Assembly: GCA_041907665.1 (NCBI GenBank)
Contig: JAYRGW010000005.1
Coordinates: 41,760-105,759, forward strand
DNA: 64,000 bases
Direction: 5' to 3'
Source: JAAYUD01 sp041907665
Lineage (GTDB): Bacteria > Bacteroidota > Bacteroidia > Bacteroidales > Bacteroidaceae
Under the pieces are notes generated by a model, which was given only the letters and a program-made list of their open reading frames with translations, did not search any database and was not told the origin of the DNA. Below are positions 15,863 through 25,382 of the stretch, piece by piece. Positions within the stretch are counted from its first letter, which is position 1; the number at the start of each line of letters is the position of its first letter. A program made the position numbers and the translations under genes.

Positions 15863-18187
15863 ATGGACTTAAGAAGAAATTTTTTCTTACTTTTCGCCTT
15901 GACGGCGAATTTGGCTTGGAGTAGCCCTATTATCCCTCCTGCAGACAATCAACGAGATACTATGAAAGTGATAGACATTGAAGAAGTGACAGTATACGCA
16001 TCTCCAAAAGAGAATCGTAAACTTCGCCAACAACCCCTCTCCGTATCGTTGTTCTCGAAGGACGATTTACAAAAGAATCGCATTCTCTCAATGAAAAACC
16101 TCACATCGCTTGTTCCTAACCTCTTTATCCCCGATTACGGTTCGAAGCTTACGTCTTCTATATACATTAGAGGCATTGGTTCGCGCATCAATTCGTCGGC
16201 TATCGGAGTTTATGTAGACAACATGCCTTGCTATGATAAGTCGGCTTTCGATTTCGATTATGCAGACATAGACCGTATTGACGTTCTTCGTGGGCCGCAA
16301 GGTACACTTTTCGGACGCAACTCGATGGGTGGACTTATTAATATTCATACCAAATCTCCTTTCAACTATACAGGTACAGACCTATCCTTAAGCACTGCTA
16401 CACACAATGCTTATAGAGCATCATTTACTCATTACCATCGCGTAAGCAATAAATTGGCCTTTGCAGCGGGAGGTTTCTATGACCATACAGGAGGTTTCTT
16501 TACCAATCAATATAATGGCAAACGAATAGACAGAGGCAATAGTGTAGGCGGGCGCATACATACAATCTATCTGCCTACCGACAAATGGACTATCGACCTG
16601 AACATGAATTACGAATATACAGATGAAGGAGGCTATCCATACGGTGCGTACAACAAATCGACAGGTGTGTACAGTACGCCTGATTATAACTTCAAAAGCG
16701 AATACTACCGCAATTTATTGAATATCGGGATAACCTCTACTTATACAGCCAAACACTTTGTATTAACTGAAGTAACAAGCTATCAGCATCTCAGAGACAG
16801 GATGGCAATGGACCAAGATTTCACTGAGAAAGACTTGTACACCATGTTTCAACATCAGAAGCAGAATACACTGAGCGAAGAAATCACATTAAAGAGCCGC
16901 GAAAATACAAGATGGCAGTGGACCACCGGTGTGTCAGGTTTCTATCAATGGCTTACCAACAATACCCCTCTTTATTTCGGCAGCGATTTCATCTCGATGC
17001 TTCAACAGCAAATGAATGCGGCAATGACTGCAGCTCATTCTCCGGTGACAGTAACATTGACAGATAAGGGCATGAATGTTCCGGGGCTATTCAAAATGCC
17101 AACTTATGGAATAGCACTGTTCCATCAATCTACTATTAATCGCTTACTCGGACTTGAAGGCCTTTCGGCAACTCGAGGTCTGCGTCTCGATTATGAAAAG
17201 GCAAAGATAAACTATGATACTCAAGCGATAATGAATTACAATATGTCGATGGGTGGAACAGTATTGAAAACAGGAAATTACAATGCCGAATATCTAGGCA
17301 ACCAAAGTAGGGATTACACCCAGCTATTATCGAAATTTGCCCTTAAATACGACTTCGATCAGGCAAACAACATATATGCTCAAGTAAGTCGTGGCTATCG
17401 TAGCGGCGGATACAATATCCAAATGCTTTCGGACTACTTGGAAAATGGATTAGAAGCCAACGCTGGTAAATTAGAGAATGACGCAACAATAAATCAAGCC
17501 ATGCGCTATAAGCCCGAATACTCTTGGAACTATGAGGCAGGCAGCCATCTTACCCTATTTAATGGGGTATTAATGGCCGACATGAGCGCCTTCTATATGA
17601 GAACTCATAACCAACAAATAGCCAAATTTGCAGATAGCGGATTAGGACGTTATACGGCCAATGCAGGTAAAAGTCGTAGTTGTGGCGTAGAGTTAACTCT
17701 TCGGGCCAACATCACGGACAATTGGAGTGTAGATGCCAACTATGGATATACACATGCGACATTCAAAGAATATCTGACTAACAAAAAAGTATACGACAAC
17801 ACAGGAAAGGCTTCACTCGTACCAGTAGACTACAGTGGTAAATATGTTCCTTTCGCGCCACGACAGACCTATAACATCGGAACTCAATACGTATGGCACA
17901 TGTCGGAACGTTTCTTGGTAAAGGACATCACATTGCATGCAGATTACAGCGGCATCGGCCGAACTTATTGGACTGAAGCCAACGATGTATACCAACGAGC
18001 TTATGGTTTGTTCAATGCCCGTCTAAGCGCTCAAATAGGTAAACTCTTGCAGGTAGATCTTTGGGGACGCAATCTATTGAATAAAGATTATGCTACATTC
18101 TACTTTGATGGCAGTAGTGCCAATGCAGGGTTCATGCAAAAAGGACGTCCTACACAAGGAGGCATAGACTTAAGATTTAAATTTTAG
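15863..18187 (+). CDS. TonB-dependent outer-membrane receptor
   Basis: A 774-residue receptor for uptake across the outer membrane. I take ATG 15863 as the start because a signal peptide begins there (MDLRRNFFLLFALTANLAWS); an in-frame ATG at 15800 would add 21 odd residues. The plug domain runs from about residue 30 to 165 (EEVTVYASPKEN, then LRGPQGTLFGRNSMGG), and the rest is a 22-strand barrel ending in the aromatic-terminated DLRFKF. It lacks the SusC-type N-terminal carboxypeptidase-like domain, so it is a classic siderophore- or cobalamin-type receptor rather than SusC. The ligand is unknown. A terminator follows at 18218-18254. Confidence 0.9.
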   Translation: MDLRRNFFLLFALTANLAWSSPIIPPADNQRDTMKVIDIEEVTVYASPKENRKLRQQPLSVSLFSKDDLQKNRILSMKNLTSLVPNLFIPDYGSKLTSSIYIRGIGSRINSSAIGVYVDNMPCYDKSAFDFDYADIDRIDVLRGPQGTLFGRNSMGGLINIHTKSPFNYTGTDLSLSTATHNAYRASFTHYHRVSNKLAFAAGGFYDHTGGFFTNQYNGKRIDRGNSVGGRIHTIYLPTDKWTIDLNMNYEYTDEGGYPYGAYNKSTGVYSTPDYNFKSEYYRNLLNIGITSTYTAKHFVLTEVTSYQHLRDRMAMDQDFTEKDLYTMFQHQKQNTLSEEITLKSRENTRWQWTTGVSGFYQWLTNNTPLYFGSDFISMLQQQMNAAMTAAHSPVTVTLTDKGMNVPGLFKMPTYGIALFHQSTINRLLGLEGLSATRGLRLDYEKAKINYDTQAIMNYNMSMGGTVLKTGNYNAEYLGNQSRDYTQLLSKFALKYDFDQANNIYAQVSRGYRSGGYNIQMLSDYLENGLEANAGKLENDATINQAMRYKPEYSWNYEAGSHLTLFNGVLMADMSAFYMRTHNQQIAKFADSGLGRYTANAGKSRSCGVELTLRANITDNWSVDANYGYTHATFKEYLTNKKVYDNTGKASLVPVDYSGKYVPFAPRQTYNIGTQYVWHMSERFLVKDITLHADYSGIGRTYWTEANDVYQRAYGLFNARLSAQIGKLLQVDLWGRNLLNKDYATFYFDGSSANAGFMQKGRPTQGGIDLRFKF

Positions 18188-18217
18188 CCAACCACTATAA
18201 ATATAAATGATTCAACC

Positions 18218-18254
18218 AATCCCCACTGTTCAAATATGAGCAGTGGGGATTTTA
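18218..18254 (+). terminator. Terminator after the TonB-dependent receptor
   Basis: An 11-bp perfect stem (AATCCCCACTG, 18218-18228, with 18241-18251), a 12-base loop and a short T run. It separates the receptor from the nitroreductase gene. Confidence 0.85.
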
Positions 18255-18336
18255 CATTTCTTTCTTCTTTATTCCTTTTAATTTACGTTTATTGCACGTA
18301 CATTTGTTGTACTAAGAATTAAAACAACAATGTAAC

Positions 18337-18987
18337 ATGAAACACAAACTATTTTATGCATCAGTGCTGTCGATATTGATGGCAGGATTCTCAGCTTCGT
18401 TCAATACGATCAATGCTCAACAAACACAATTGCCCGTACCACAAAAGGGTTCGGTCAAAACCTCTTTGATGAACGCATTGCAAAATCGTCATTCAGTACG
18501 TTCATACAAAAACAAAACGATTTCCGATCAGACACTTTCGAATCTACTTTGGGCTGCCAATGGAGTAAATCGCAATGACGGACGTAGAACTGCACCTTCG
18601 GCTATAAATGCCCAAGACATAGAACTCTATATAGGCAAATTGGATGGGACTTATCACTATCTTGCTTCAGAGAATAAATTGGAAAAGGTCAACAACGAGA
18701 ATTTTATTAATATTGTTGTCGGCAGAAATAAGTTCGCACTTGACGCACCGATAGTAATACTCCTAGTGAGCAACGGAGCTAACTTCCGTGGCCATAATCC
18801 AAGTTTATACGGGGCAATGGATGCGGGTTATGTATCTCAAAATATTTGCCTTTATTGTGCTGCGGACGGTCTGGGGACTGTACCCTGTGCACCAAAAATG
18901 GATGCGGCTGCCATACAAAAATTCTTAGGAGTATCGACTGATTACACTCCCATGATATATCACCCTATCGGATATACAGAGAAATAA
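18337..18987 (+). CDS. Exported nitroreductase-family protein (SagB-like)
   Basis: A 216-residue protein with a signal peptide (MKHKLFYASVLSILMAGFSA) and a nitroreductase/SagB-type flavin fold: the N-terminal RHSVRSYKNKTIS near residue 51, then LLWAANGVNR, and late GLGTVPCAP. The family uses FMN for reduction or dehydrogenation of small molecules or peptides. An exported version is common in Bacteroidetes, but its substrate is not known. It is separated from the upstream receptor by a terminator, so it probably has its own promoter. It converges on the U32 peptidase gene 39 bases away. Confidence 0.85.
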   Translation: MKHKLFYASVLSILMAGFSASFNTINAQQTQLPVPQKGSVKTSLMNALQNRHSVRSYKNKTISDQTLSNLLWAANGVNRNDGRRTAPSAINAQDIELYIGKLDGTYHYLASENKLEKVNNENFINIVVGRNKFALDAPIVILLVSNGANFRGHNPSLYGAMDAGYVSQNICLYCAADGLGTVPCAPKMDAAAIQKFLGVSTDYTPMIYHPIGYTEK

Positions 18988-19025
18988 AGGTGTAGAAAAA
19001 CTTAAAATAATTCATAGAAGATCTT

Positions 19026-20861
19026 TTACAGAGCAATAACTTTCATGACACACTGACGGCAATCGAATTCAAGCTGAAAGCGTTTGCCATCTGGCAGCAA
19101 TAAATAATAAGGTTCTGTATAAGGAGATTTTTCTTTTGCAGCGCGAGGACACCACCCCATACTATAACGTAGACAATGGCGAGAGAACATGATCGGAAGG
19201 GGATAATCAGGCTTTTGTTTCTCTACAGCAGGCTGAATCTGTGTTACTCCATGTTTATGATAAAAGCTCTCGGCTTCTTTGTTCATAACATTGCCCAAGT
19301 ATGTAAGCTGCGACAGTGGATAAGAACATTCAACATCTTTATGCAGCATTAATTTCTGACTATAGCAAATAAGCCGCACCCGAAGTAGTTCGTCAACTAA
19401 ACGGCGACGCAAGTCAGAAATACTTGAAATAGGAACAAACCATTGGCGAGACATTTTCACCTCAACAGTTCGAACAGTAAATGGAGTATTTCCCAGTTTA
19501 CGGAGTTCGCTTTCTATTCGTTCATCTTGGGGGCGGCGAGCCTCCTCGAAAAGCATATCCAGCGGTAGCGTCGCATTATTACCATCTTCATCTGTCATCG
19601 TAACGGCAAAGCCATGAGTCGTCTCATAAAAAGAGATGTCTACATCCAGCTTACGCACTGCCGACTCGGAAGCGAGCAGATGTTCAAACTCATGGTCATA
19701 ATTTCGATAAAGAGGTGTATGAGGTTTAATGAAAGGTAAACGGGCTCCTTGAATATAAAGGCGATTGGTATCTACTCTATTTACTCGGAAGCCTTGCAAA
19801 TGATGCTGTTCATCAATATAGCACAAACCATCTCCATTGTGAAACGGTTTCACACCCGCTACCGTAATATAACTATCTGTTGAATTTTTCACAACTCCCA
19901 TCGATTCTCCTATCGATTTGGGAGTATCGGGAGAAAAGATACCTTCTTCTCTCTTATCTAAAAAATAGGATGTGAACCCCCTATTAAAACTTTTTTCAAG
20001 TTGAGGATGAAAAGAGTAAGTGCTGCTTCCTGACGATGTCCTAGAATATTCTGGCCGTCTAAGAAAAATAGAATCAAGTTGCTGACGGTAATATGCGGTA
20101 ACATTCTTAACATAGGAGACATCCTTGAGACGCCCTTCTATTTTTAAAGAAGAAATCCCTGCATCAAGCATAGCCTCCAATCGTTCGCTTCTATTCATAT
20201 CTTTAAGAGACAACAGATGCTTACTACGTCTTATAACCTTTCCATCAGCATCAACCATATCGAAAGCCAGACGGCAGAATTGGGCACACTCTCCTCTATT
20301 GGCACTACGTCCGAAACAAACCTCACTAGCATAGCACTGCCCACTATAACTGACACAAAGTGCTCCATGAACAAATGCTTCAAGCGACACTTGAGGGCAA
20401 GCGTCGTGTATCCCATTGATCTCTGCTAACGAAAGTTCACGAGCTAACACAACTTGCTCAAACCCAACCTTTGACAAGAAAGCCACTTTCTCAATAGTCC
20501 GATTATCCATCTGGGTACTTGCATGCAGGGGTATAGGAGGCAAATCCATTTCGAGCAAAGCCATATCTTGAATAATAAGCGCATCAACACCGATACTATA
20601 TAGTTGCTCTACCAGTTGACGCACTTCTTCAAGTTCTTCATCACGAAGTATAACATTCAATGCAACATATATCCGAACACCATAGATATGAGCAAAACGG
20701 GTTAACCGTGCAATATCCTCAATCGAATTGCCTGCCGCAGCCCGGGCACCAAATTTAGGTGCACCAATATACACAGCATCTGCTCCATGTTTCACCGCCT
20801 CAATACCACATTCGGCATCTCGTGCGGGAGCTAATAATTCTATTCGTCGATGTTCAATCAT
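19026..20861 (-). CDS. U32 family peptidase / RNA-hydroxylation-type protein
   Basis: A 611-residue U32-family protein. The signature region is clear: EAFVHGALCVSYSGQC near residues 163-178, followed by CFGRSANRGECAQFCR, which supplies the cysteines thought to bind an Fe-S cluster in this family. The N-terminus ELLAPARDAECG is also typical. Members were first called collagenase-like peptidases; several are now known to help hydroxylate tRNA or rRNA, and the long C-terminal extension with CRQCVMK fits that group. I cannot assign the exact role. Its start overlaps the metA stop by four bases (ATGA), so the two are translationally coupled. Confidence 0.9.
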   Translation of the reverse strand: MIEHRRIELLAPARDAECGIEAVKHGADAVYIGAPKFGARAAAGNSIEDIARLTRFAHIYGVRIYVALNVILRDEELEEVRQLVEQLYSIGVDALIIQDMALLEMDLPPIPLHASTQMDNRTIEKVAFLSKVGFEQVVLARELSLAEINGIHDACPQVSLEAFVHGALCVSYSGQCYASEVCFGRSANRGECAQFCRLAFDMVDADGKVIRRSKHLLSLKDMNRSERLEAMLDAGISSLKIEGRLKDVSYVKNVTAYYRQQLDSIFLRRPEYSRTSSGSSTYSFHPQLEKSFNRGFTSYFLDKREEGIFSPDTPKSIGESMGVVKNSTDSYITVAGVKPFHNGDGLCYIDEQHHLQGFRVNRVDTNRLYIQGARLPFIKPHTPLYRNYDHEFEHLLASESAVRKLDVDISFYETTHGFAVTMTDEDGNNATLPLDMLFEEARRPQDERIESELRKLGNTPFTVRTVEVKMSRQWFVPISSISDLRRRLVDELLRVRLICYSQKLMLHKDVECSYPLSQLTYLGNVMNKEAESFYHKHGVTQIQPAVEKQKPDYPLPIMFSRHCLRYSMGWCPRAAKEKSPYTEPYYLLLPDGKRFQLEFDCRQCVMKVIAL

Positions 20862-21775
20862 TGAATTTCGTCAAGATTATAAGGAGTTGCCTGATATACA
20901 AAGTAGTTTAACCAGTTTGAATAAAACAGATTGGCATGAGCACGCCACCGCACAAATGGAGGATTGTTGGGATTATTGTCCAGATAATAGTTTTGCGGTA
21001 TTTGTATAGATAATCCCTTTGACAAATCACGTTTATACTCCACATCGAGTGTCCGAGGCGAATATTCTGAATGTCCTGTTACATAAAACTCACGACCGCC
21101 GCGTGACTCAACAAGATAAACGCCTGCTTCATCCGATTCGGACAATAATGTTAGTTCGGGAGTCGCTATAATATCCGATTTACGCACTTCCGTATGCCGA
21201 CTGTGAGGAACATAGAACTCATCATCAAATCCTCTAAAGATAGGATGCAGAGGACATAAAGGACGATGGCGAAAGATGCCAAAACGCTTCTCGGGTAAAT
21301 CGAACTTGGGTATGCCATAAAAACGATATAAAGCAGCAAATGCAGCCCAGCAAATATAAAGCGTAGAAGTTACATGGGTACGTGCCCAATCAAAAATACT
21401 AGTCAATTCATTCCAATACGTAACTTCTTCGAAAGGCATCTGCTCTACAGGCGCTCCAGTAACAATAAGTCCATCGAAATTCTCACCGCGCATCGCCTCA
21501 AAATTACGATAAAAAGCCTTCATGTGTTCAACAGGAGTATTCTTGGATGTATGACTTTTTATTTTCATAAAAGAGATCTCGACTTGCAAAGGAGTATTTG
21601 ACAACAACCTCACCAAATCGGTTTCTGTAGTTATTTTAAGCGGCATCAAATTCAAGACAGCAATACGAAGTGGACGAATATCTTGCTTTGAAGCTCGCGA
21701 ATCGTCCATTACAAAAATATTTTCTTTCTTTAGAATCTCGACAGCCGGTAGCCTATCTGGTAATTTAAGTGGCAT
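20858..21775 (-). CDS. metA: Homoserine O-succinyl/acetyltransferase
   Basis: A 305-residue MetA-type enzyme that activates homoserine for methionine synthesis. The catalytic cysteine lies in TLYICWAAFAAL near residue 142, and the histidine in TGHSEYSP near residue 235. The N-terminal MPLKLPDRLPAVEILKKENI is highly typical. Family work shows that acyl-donor choice (acetyl- or succinyl-CoA) depends on a single active-site residue, so I leave the donor open. It is followed by the U32 gene with an ATGA overlap and is divergent from the ferredoxin gene. Confidence 0.94.
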   Translation of the reverse strand: MPLKLPDRLPAVEILKKENIFVMDDSRASKQDIRPLRIAVLNLMPLKITTETDLVRLLSNTPLQVEISFMKIKSHTSKNTPVEHMKAFYRNFEAMRGENFDGLIVTGAPVEQMPFEEVTYWNELTSIFDWARTHVTSTLYICWAAFAALYRFYGIPKFDLPEKRFGIFRHRPLCPLHPIFRGFDDEFYVPHSRHTEVRKSDIIATPELTLLSESDEAGVYLVESRGGREFYVTGHSEYSPRTLDVEYKRDLSKGLSIQIPQNYYLDNNPNNPPFVRWRAHANLFYSNWLNYFVYQATPYNLDEIQ

Positions 21776-21887
21776 AAATTTATTAATCTATCATTATTTC
21801 GACACAAAATTAGTAAAAAAGAACGATATTGTACCTCAATAATAAGATAAGATGTCGTACAAATTAATTCAAATTATGAAAAGAAAA

Positions 21888-21919
21888 TTTCGCAATCACA
21901 AAGAAAAAGATTACATTTG
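21888..21919 (+). promoter_or_regulatory. Promoter of the ferredoxin gene
   Basis: The -7 box TACATTTG (21912-21919) matches TAnnTTTG. TTTC at 21888-21891 lies 20 bases upstream as a -33-like element. The ferredoxin ATG is 38 bases downstream. Confidence 0.6.
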
Positions 21920-21956
21920 CAACGTTATAATAATAATAATTTAAAAAGTAAACAAA

Positions 21957-22127
21957 ATGGCTTACGTAATTAACGACGACTGTGTAGCTTGTGGTACTTG
22001 CATCGATGAATGTCCGGTTGGAGCTATCTCGGAAGGAGATAAATATTCTATTGATCCGGATAAGTGCACCGAATGCGGTACTTGCGCAAGTGTTTGCCCT
22101 AGCGATGCTATCCATCCGGGTGAATAA
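21957..22127 (+). CDS. 2[4Fe-4S] bacterial ferredoxin
   Basis: A 56-residue clostridial-type ferredoxin. Two cluster motifs, CVACGTCIDECP and CTECGTCASVCP, give eight cysteines for two [4Fe-4S] clusters. It carries electrons for anaerobic metabolism such as pyruvate:ferredoxin oxidoreductase. It has a clear TAnnTTTG promoter and is transcribed alone. Its terminator was probably the bidirectional hairpin now at 24064-24092, from which a group II intron has separated it by 1.9 kb. Confidence 0.95.
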   Translation: MAYVINDDCVACGTCIDECPVGAISEGDKYSIDPDKCTECGTCASVCPSDAIHPGE

Positions 22128-22235
22128 TAACACAAGGTCTTAAAATCGAGTAGGAGAAAATTAAAGTAGTTTTCTCCTACTTTAATTTTCGACCTCTCAC
22201 ACCACCGTACGTGCCGTTCGGCATACGGCGGTTCC

Positions 22236-23639
22236 TTACTTACGATAAACTTTATTATAATAATCCGACAAGAATGGATAACCTGCTATGCGTAGGCTAT
22301 CTGTATCCAATGCTCTTTGTAATATGGGACTTTTGGAAGTTCCCCAATAACTTCTGCGAGTATTCGCCCAGTGCCAAGATTGATTTCTAGCTATCTTACA
22401 TTTTATAAGATTGATAAACTTTGTCTTGACTTTCTTCCAACACTTCCATATGCACATTCGTAATCGTCTTCGTAGCCATTCGTCAACAGATTGAAGATAA
22501 TTCTTCATATCTGCTAATTTATAATAGCCTATCCAACCTTGGATATATTCCCTCAATTTGATTTTACAACTCTCATAGCAAAAGCCTTTGCTTCTTGAAG
22601 TTAGTTCCTTTAGCTTGGATTTTAACTTCACCTTACTTTTAGAGTGAAGTGAGAGTTTACATACTCCTTTACTTACGTAAAAGGAATAGCCTAAAAATTT
22701 CAAGCCTTTAATATATCCTACTCTTGTCTTTTCAATATTTACTTTTAGAAAGAGTTTGTCTTCTATAAATCGAATGATTGATTCTTTGGTGCGATTGGCT
22801 GCACGTTTGCTTTTGCAAAGTATCATACAATCATCGGCATAGCGAACAAAACGATGCCCTCGTCTTTCTAATTCCTTATCAAGCTCATTGAGCATGATAT
22901 TGCTTAGTAGTGGACTGAGTGGACCGCCTTGGGGTACGCCCAAAGAAGTTTCTTCATATTTATTGCAGACTATGACTCCTGCGTTCAAGTATTTATGAAT
23001 AAGAGAGAGTAAGCGATTGTCTTTGATGGTTCTCGACAGCACCTCAACCAGTTTACTATGATTGACGGTATCAAAGAACTTTTCCAAATCTAAATCAATG
23101 GCATATTTGTAGCCCGCATTTACATGCGTTTGAACATTGAGCAATGCCTTGTGGCAACTGAGCTTGGGACGAAAGCCGAAACTTGAGTTACTGAACGTTC
23201 TGTCATAGATTAAAGTTAGAACTTGACTTATCGCTTGTTGGATTACTCGGTCGACTACGCTGGGTATGCCGAGCTGACGTTTCTTGCCATTATCCTTGGG
23301 TATCTCTACCCTACGGACGGGATTAGGACGATACGTCCCTTGCATTAGAGATTTAATGAGTGTATCCTTGTTTTGTCGTAGATAGGAAAGCAATTCCTCT
23401 ACTTCCATTTTATCAACTCCACATGCTCCGGCATTCCTTTTTACTTGTAAATAAGCATTATTGAGATTACCGGGACTTAAGATATATTCCATTAGATGCT
23501 CTGTTGTAAAATTTACTTCCACGAGGTGGTTTTCAGTTATGCCAATAACAGTCTGCACTCCATCATAGCCTTTGCATTCCGTGCTATTATTCTGATGGCA
23601 GTTATTATCTTGGGATAATATTTTCTGCATTCTATCCAT
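22236..23639 (-). CDS. Group II intron reverse transcriptase/maturase
   Basis: A 467-residue intron-encoded protein. The reverse transcriptase domain contains GFRPKLSCHKAL, the PQGGPLSPLLSN block and the catalytic YADD at residues 267-270. A maturase (X) domain follows (YIQGWIGYYKLADM, then WLRRRLRMCIWKCWKK). The protein ends soon after, so it has no C-terminal HNH endonuclease domain, as expected for class C/IIC introns. Overall it closely resembles known IIC enzymes in motif spacing. Its stop codon lies three bases from domain V. Confidence 0.93.
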   Translation of the reverse strand: MDRMQKILSQDNNCHQNNSTECKGYDGVQTVIGITENHLVEVNFTTEHLMEYILSPGNLNNAYLQVKRNAGACGVDKMEVEELLSYLRQNKDTLIKSLMQGTYRPNPVRRVEIPKDNGKKRQLGIPSVVDRVIQQAISQVLTLIYDRTFSNSSFGFRPKLSCHKALLNVQTHVNAGYKYAIDLDLEKFFDTVNHSKLVEVLSRTIKDNRLLSLIHKYLNAGVIVCNKYEETSLGVPQGGPLSPLLSNIMLNELDKELERRGHRFVRYADDCMILCKSKRAANRTKESIIRFIEDKLFLKVNIEKTRVGYIKGLKFLGYSFYVSKGVCKLSLHSKSKVKLKSKLKELTSRSKGFCYESCKIKLREYIQGWIGYYKLADMKNYLQSVDEWLRRRLRMCIWKCWKKVKTKFINLIKCKIARNQSWHWANTRRSYWGTSKSPILQRALDTDSLRIAGYPFLSDYYNKVYRK

Positions 23640-24057
23640 TATCTGCTAACATTCATTTACTACTCGCTTAATTAAGGTTCAGACCTTCCCAATATATTTG
23701 TATTGGTACTATGTCATCGGCTGACTCCTCACAGTAAGCGTTACTCCGTGTTTCTGAAAAAAAACATCTCAACACGTCTGTGAGACCTCCCCAGATAAGA
23801 ACGTAATCTTTCCATCTTATACCTGTCAGATTTACTATGTGTGATTCCGAATAGTTATCGGGCTTTGTTTTGTCTTGCAAACTTACCCTCACACCTTAGC
23901 CTTATATCTGATTTCTGTTCGTCAGGTCAGACTTTTGCCGCAAGCTTCCTTCAGATTCCACATCGCTATGGACACCATTGCTCTTGGCTAAACGATTCCC
24001 ACTATTAGGGCTCGGTAGGGACTTTCACCCATAAGATTACGCCCATGCTGGGCGTAC
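23640..24057 (-). ncRNA. 5' non-coding part of the group IIC intron (domains I-IV start)
   Basis: These 418 bases hold no credible gene; a short frame at 23668-23892 is a shadow. The sequence carries conserved group II features near the 5' end, the GTACGCCC start and GGGTGAAAGTCCC, followed by the TGGAATCTGAAGGAAGC stretch common to this intron class. Confidence 0.75.
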
Positions 24058-24063
24058 AAGGAT

Positions 24064-24092
24064 AAAGGCTACCCGCTCAGCGAGTAGCCTTT
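24064..24092. terminator. Bidirectional terminator, target of the group IIC intron
   Basis: A 14-bp stem (AAAGGCTACCCGCT, 24064-24077, with 24079-24092, one G-U pair) flanked by T or A runs on both sides. It serves the aminotransferase gene on the minus strand, and before the intron arrived it would have served ferredoxin on the plus strand. Confidence 0.85.
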
Positions 24093-24166
24093 TGTTATTA
24101 TCATAAGATTGCCAAAATTAAGCAGATTTTAAACATAGTTTAGTGCTCTGCCTAATTCTAATCTAT

Positions 24167-25363
24167 CTATTTCAATTCTCCCAGAACGTTCTTGATACGA
24201 CGAAAAGCCTCTACAATATTTTCCTCACTTGTAGCATAGCTCATTCTAATGCACTCAGGAGCTCCAAATCCACTACCGCCAACACAAGCCACATGTCCTA
24301 CTTCGAGCAAATACATAGCCAAGTCGTTTGAATCGTTAATCTGACGACCATCATACGATTTTCCATAATAAGAACTGCACTTCGGGAAAATATAAAAAGC
24401 ACCATCGGGAACAGTTACTTCAAAACCAGGGACCTCTTTTGCGAGCTTCACAATAAGATCACGACGGCGACGAAAAGCGGCACACATTTCACGAACAGGT
24501 TCTTGAGAACCTGTATATGCAGCTTCGGCAGCTTTTTGAGATACAGAGCACGGCCCAGATGTATACTGTCCTTGCAACTTATTGCATCCTTTTACGATCC
24601 ATTCCGGAGCAGCAATGAAACCAATACGCCAGCCAGTCATAGCATATGCTTTCGATACGCCATTAATAATTATCGTACGATCTTTCATCTCGGGGAATTG
24701 TGCAATACTAGCATGAGTACCTATATAATTGATATGCTCATAAATTTCATCAGCAATAACAAACACCTGAGGATATTTAATCAACACAGCAACCAACGCT
24801 GCAAGTTCATCCTTGCTATAGACAGAACCGGTAGGATTGGATGGAGAACAAAGAATCAGCGCCCGAGTTTTAGGAGTAATAGCAGCCTCTAGTTGTGCCG
24901 GATTAATTTTAAAATTTTGTTCGATACCAGCAGAGACTACAACAGGAACACCATCGGCAAGTTTCACCATCTCGGGATAACTAACCCAATACGGAGCTGG
25001 GATAATAACTTCTTCACCCTCGTTGACAATAGCCATAAGCGCGTTGCAAACACATTGTTTGGCACCATTCGATACTAGTATCTGACTCGATTCATACTCC
25101 AGCCCATTCTCATTTTTAAGTTTTGCTGCAATCGCTTTACGTAATGCAGGGTAACCGGGAACTGGAGAGTAATGAGAAAAATTATCATCAATAGCTTTCT
25201 TCGCAGCATCTTTTATATGTTGCGGAGTATTGAAATCGGGCTCGCCCACACTAAGATTAATAACATCTATTCCTTGAGCTTTAAGTTCACTACTCTTTTG
25301 CGACATCGCTAAGGTCTGCGAAGGCGAGAGTTTGTTCAATCTGTCTGATAATTGGTTCGTCAT
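24167..25363 (-). CDS. aspC: Aspartate aminotransferase-type class I aminotransferase
   Basis: A 398-residue fold-type I PLP enzyme. The PLP-lysine motif INGVSKAYAMTGWRIGF is near residues 233-249, and the substrate-binding arginine is in the late CIRMSYATSEE. The N-terminal INLSVGEPDFNTP is typical of the subgroup that transaminates aspartate and 2-oxoglutarate. Substrate range in this family is broad, so the name is by best fit. It is the last gene of the permease-ribBA-aspC operon, 19 bases after ribBA, and is followed by the terminator next to the intron. Confidence 0.9.
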   Translation of the reverse strand: MTNQLSDRLNKLSPSQTLAMSQKSSELKAQGIDVINLSVGEPDFNTPQHIKDAAKKAIDDNFSHYSPVPGYPALRKAIAAKLKNENGLEYESSQILVSNGAKQCVCNALMAIVNEGEEVIIPAPYWVSYPEMVKLADGVPVVVSAGIEQNFKINPAQLEAAITPKTRALILCSPSNPTGSVYSKDELAALVAVLIKYPQVFVIADEIYEHINYIGTHASIAQFPEMKDRTIIINGVSKAYAMTGWRIGFIAAPEWIVKGCNKLQGQYTSGPCSVSQKAAEAAYTGSQEPVREMCAAFRRRRDLIVKLAKEVPGFEVTVPDGAFYIFPKCSSYYGKSYDGRQINDSNDLAMYLLEVGHVACVGGSGFGAPECIRMSYATSEENIVEAFRRIKNVLGELK

Positions 25364-25382
25364 AATAACTACGGTTTATAAA

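Larger units (their letters stand above)
22145..24057 (-). mobile_element. Group IIC intron (apparently complete)
   Basis: On the minus strand the intron starts with GTACGCCCAGCATGGGCGTA at 24057 and continues with the conserved GGGTGAAAGTCCC, then the reverse transcriptase gene. Domain V is at 22201-22233 (stem CCGCCGTA with TACGGTGG, and a two-base CG bulge). A domain VI hairpin (22163-22195 region, 14-bp perfect stem) and a CTACTCGAT end follow, near 22145. The exact ends may be off by a few bases. Insertion is six bases past a rho-independent terminator stem (24064-24092), the classic target of group IIC introns. The boundaries, domains and intact reverse transcriptase suggest it is functional. 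Confidence 0.85.

Noticed and set aside
22149..22178. Intrinsic terminator of ferredoxin
   Set aside because: The hairpin is better explained as domain VI of the group II intron, which lies in exactly the right place after domain V.
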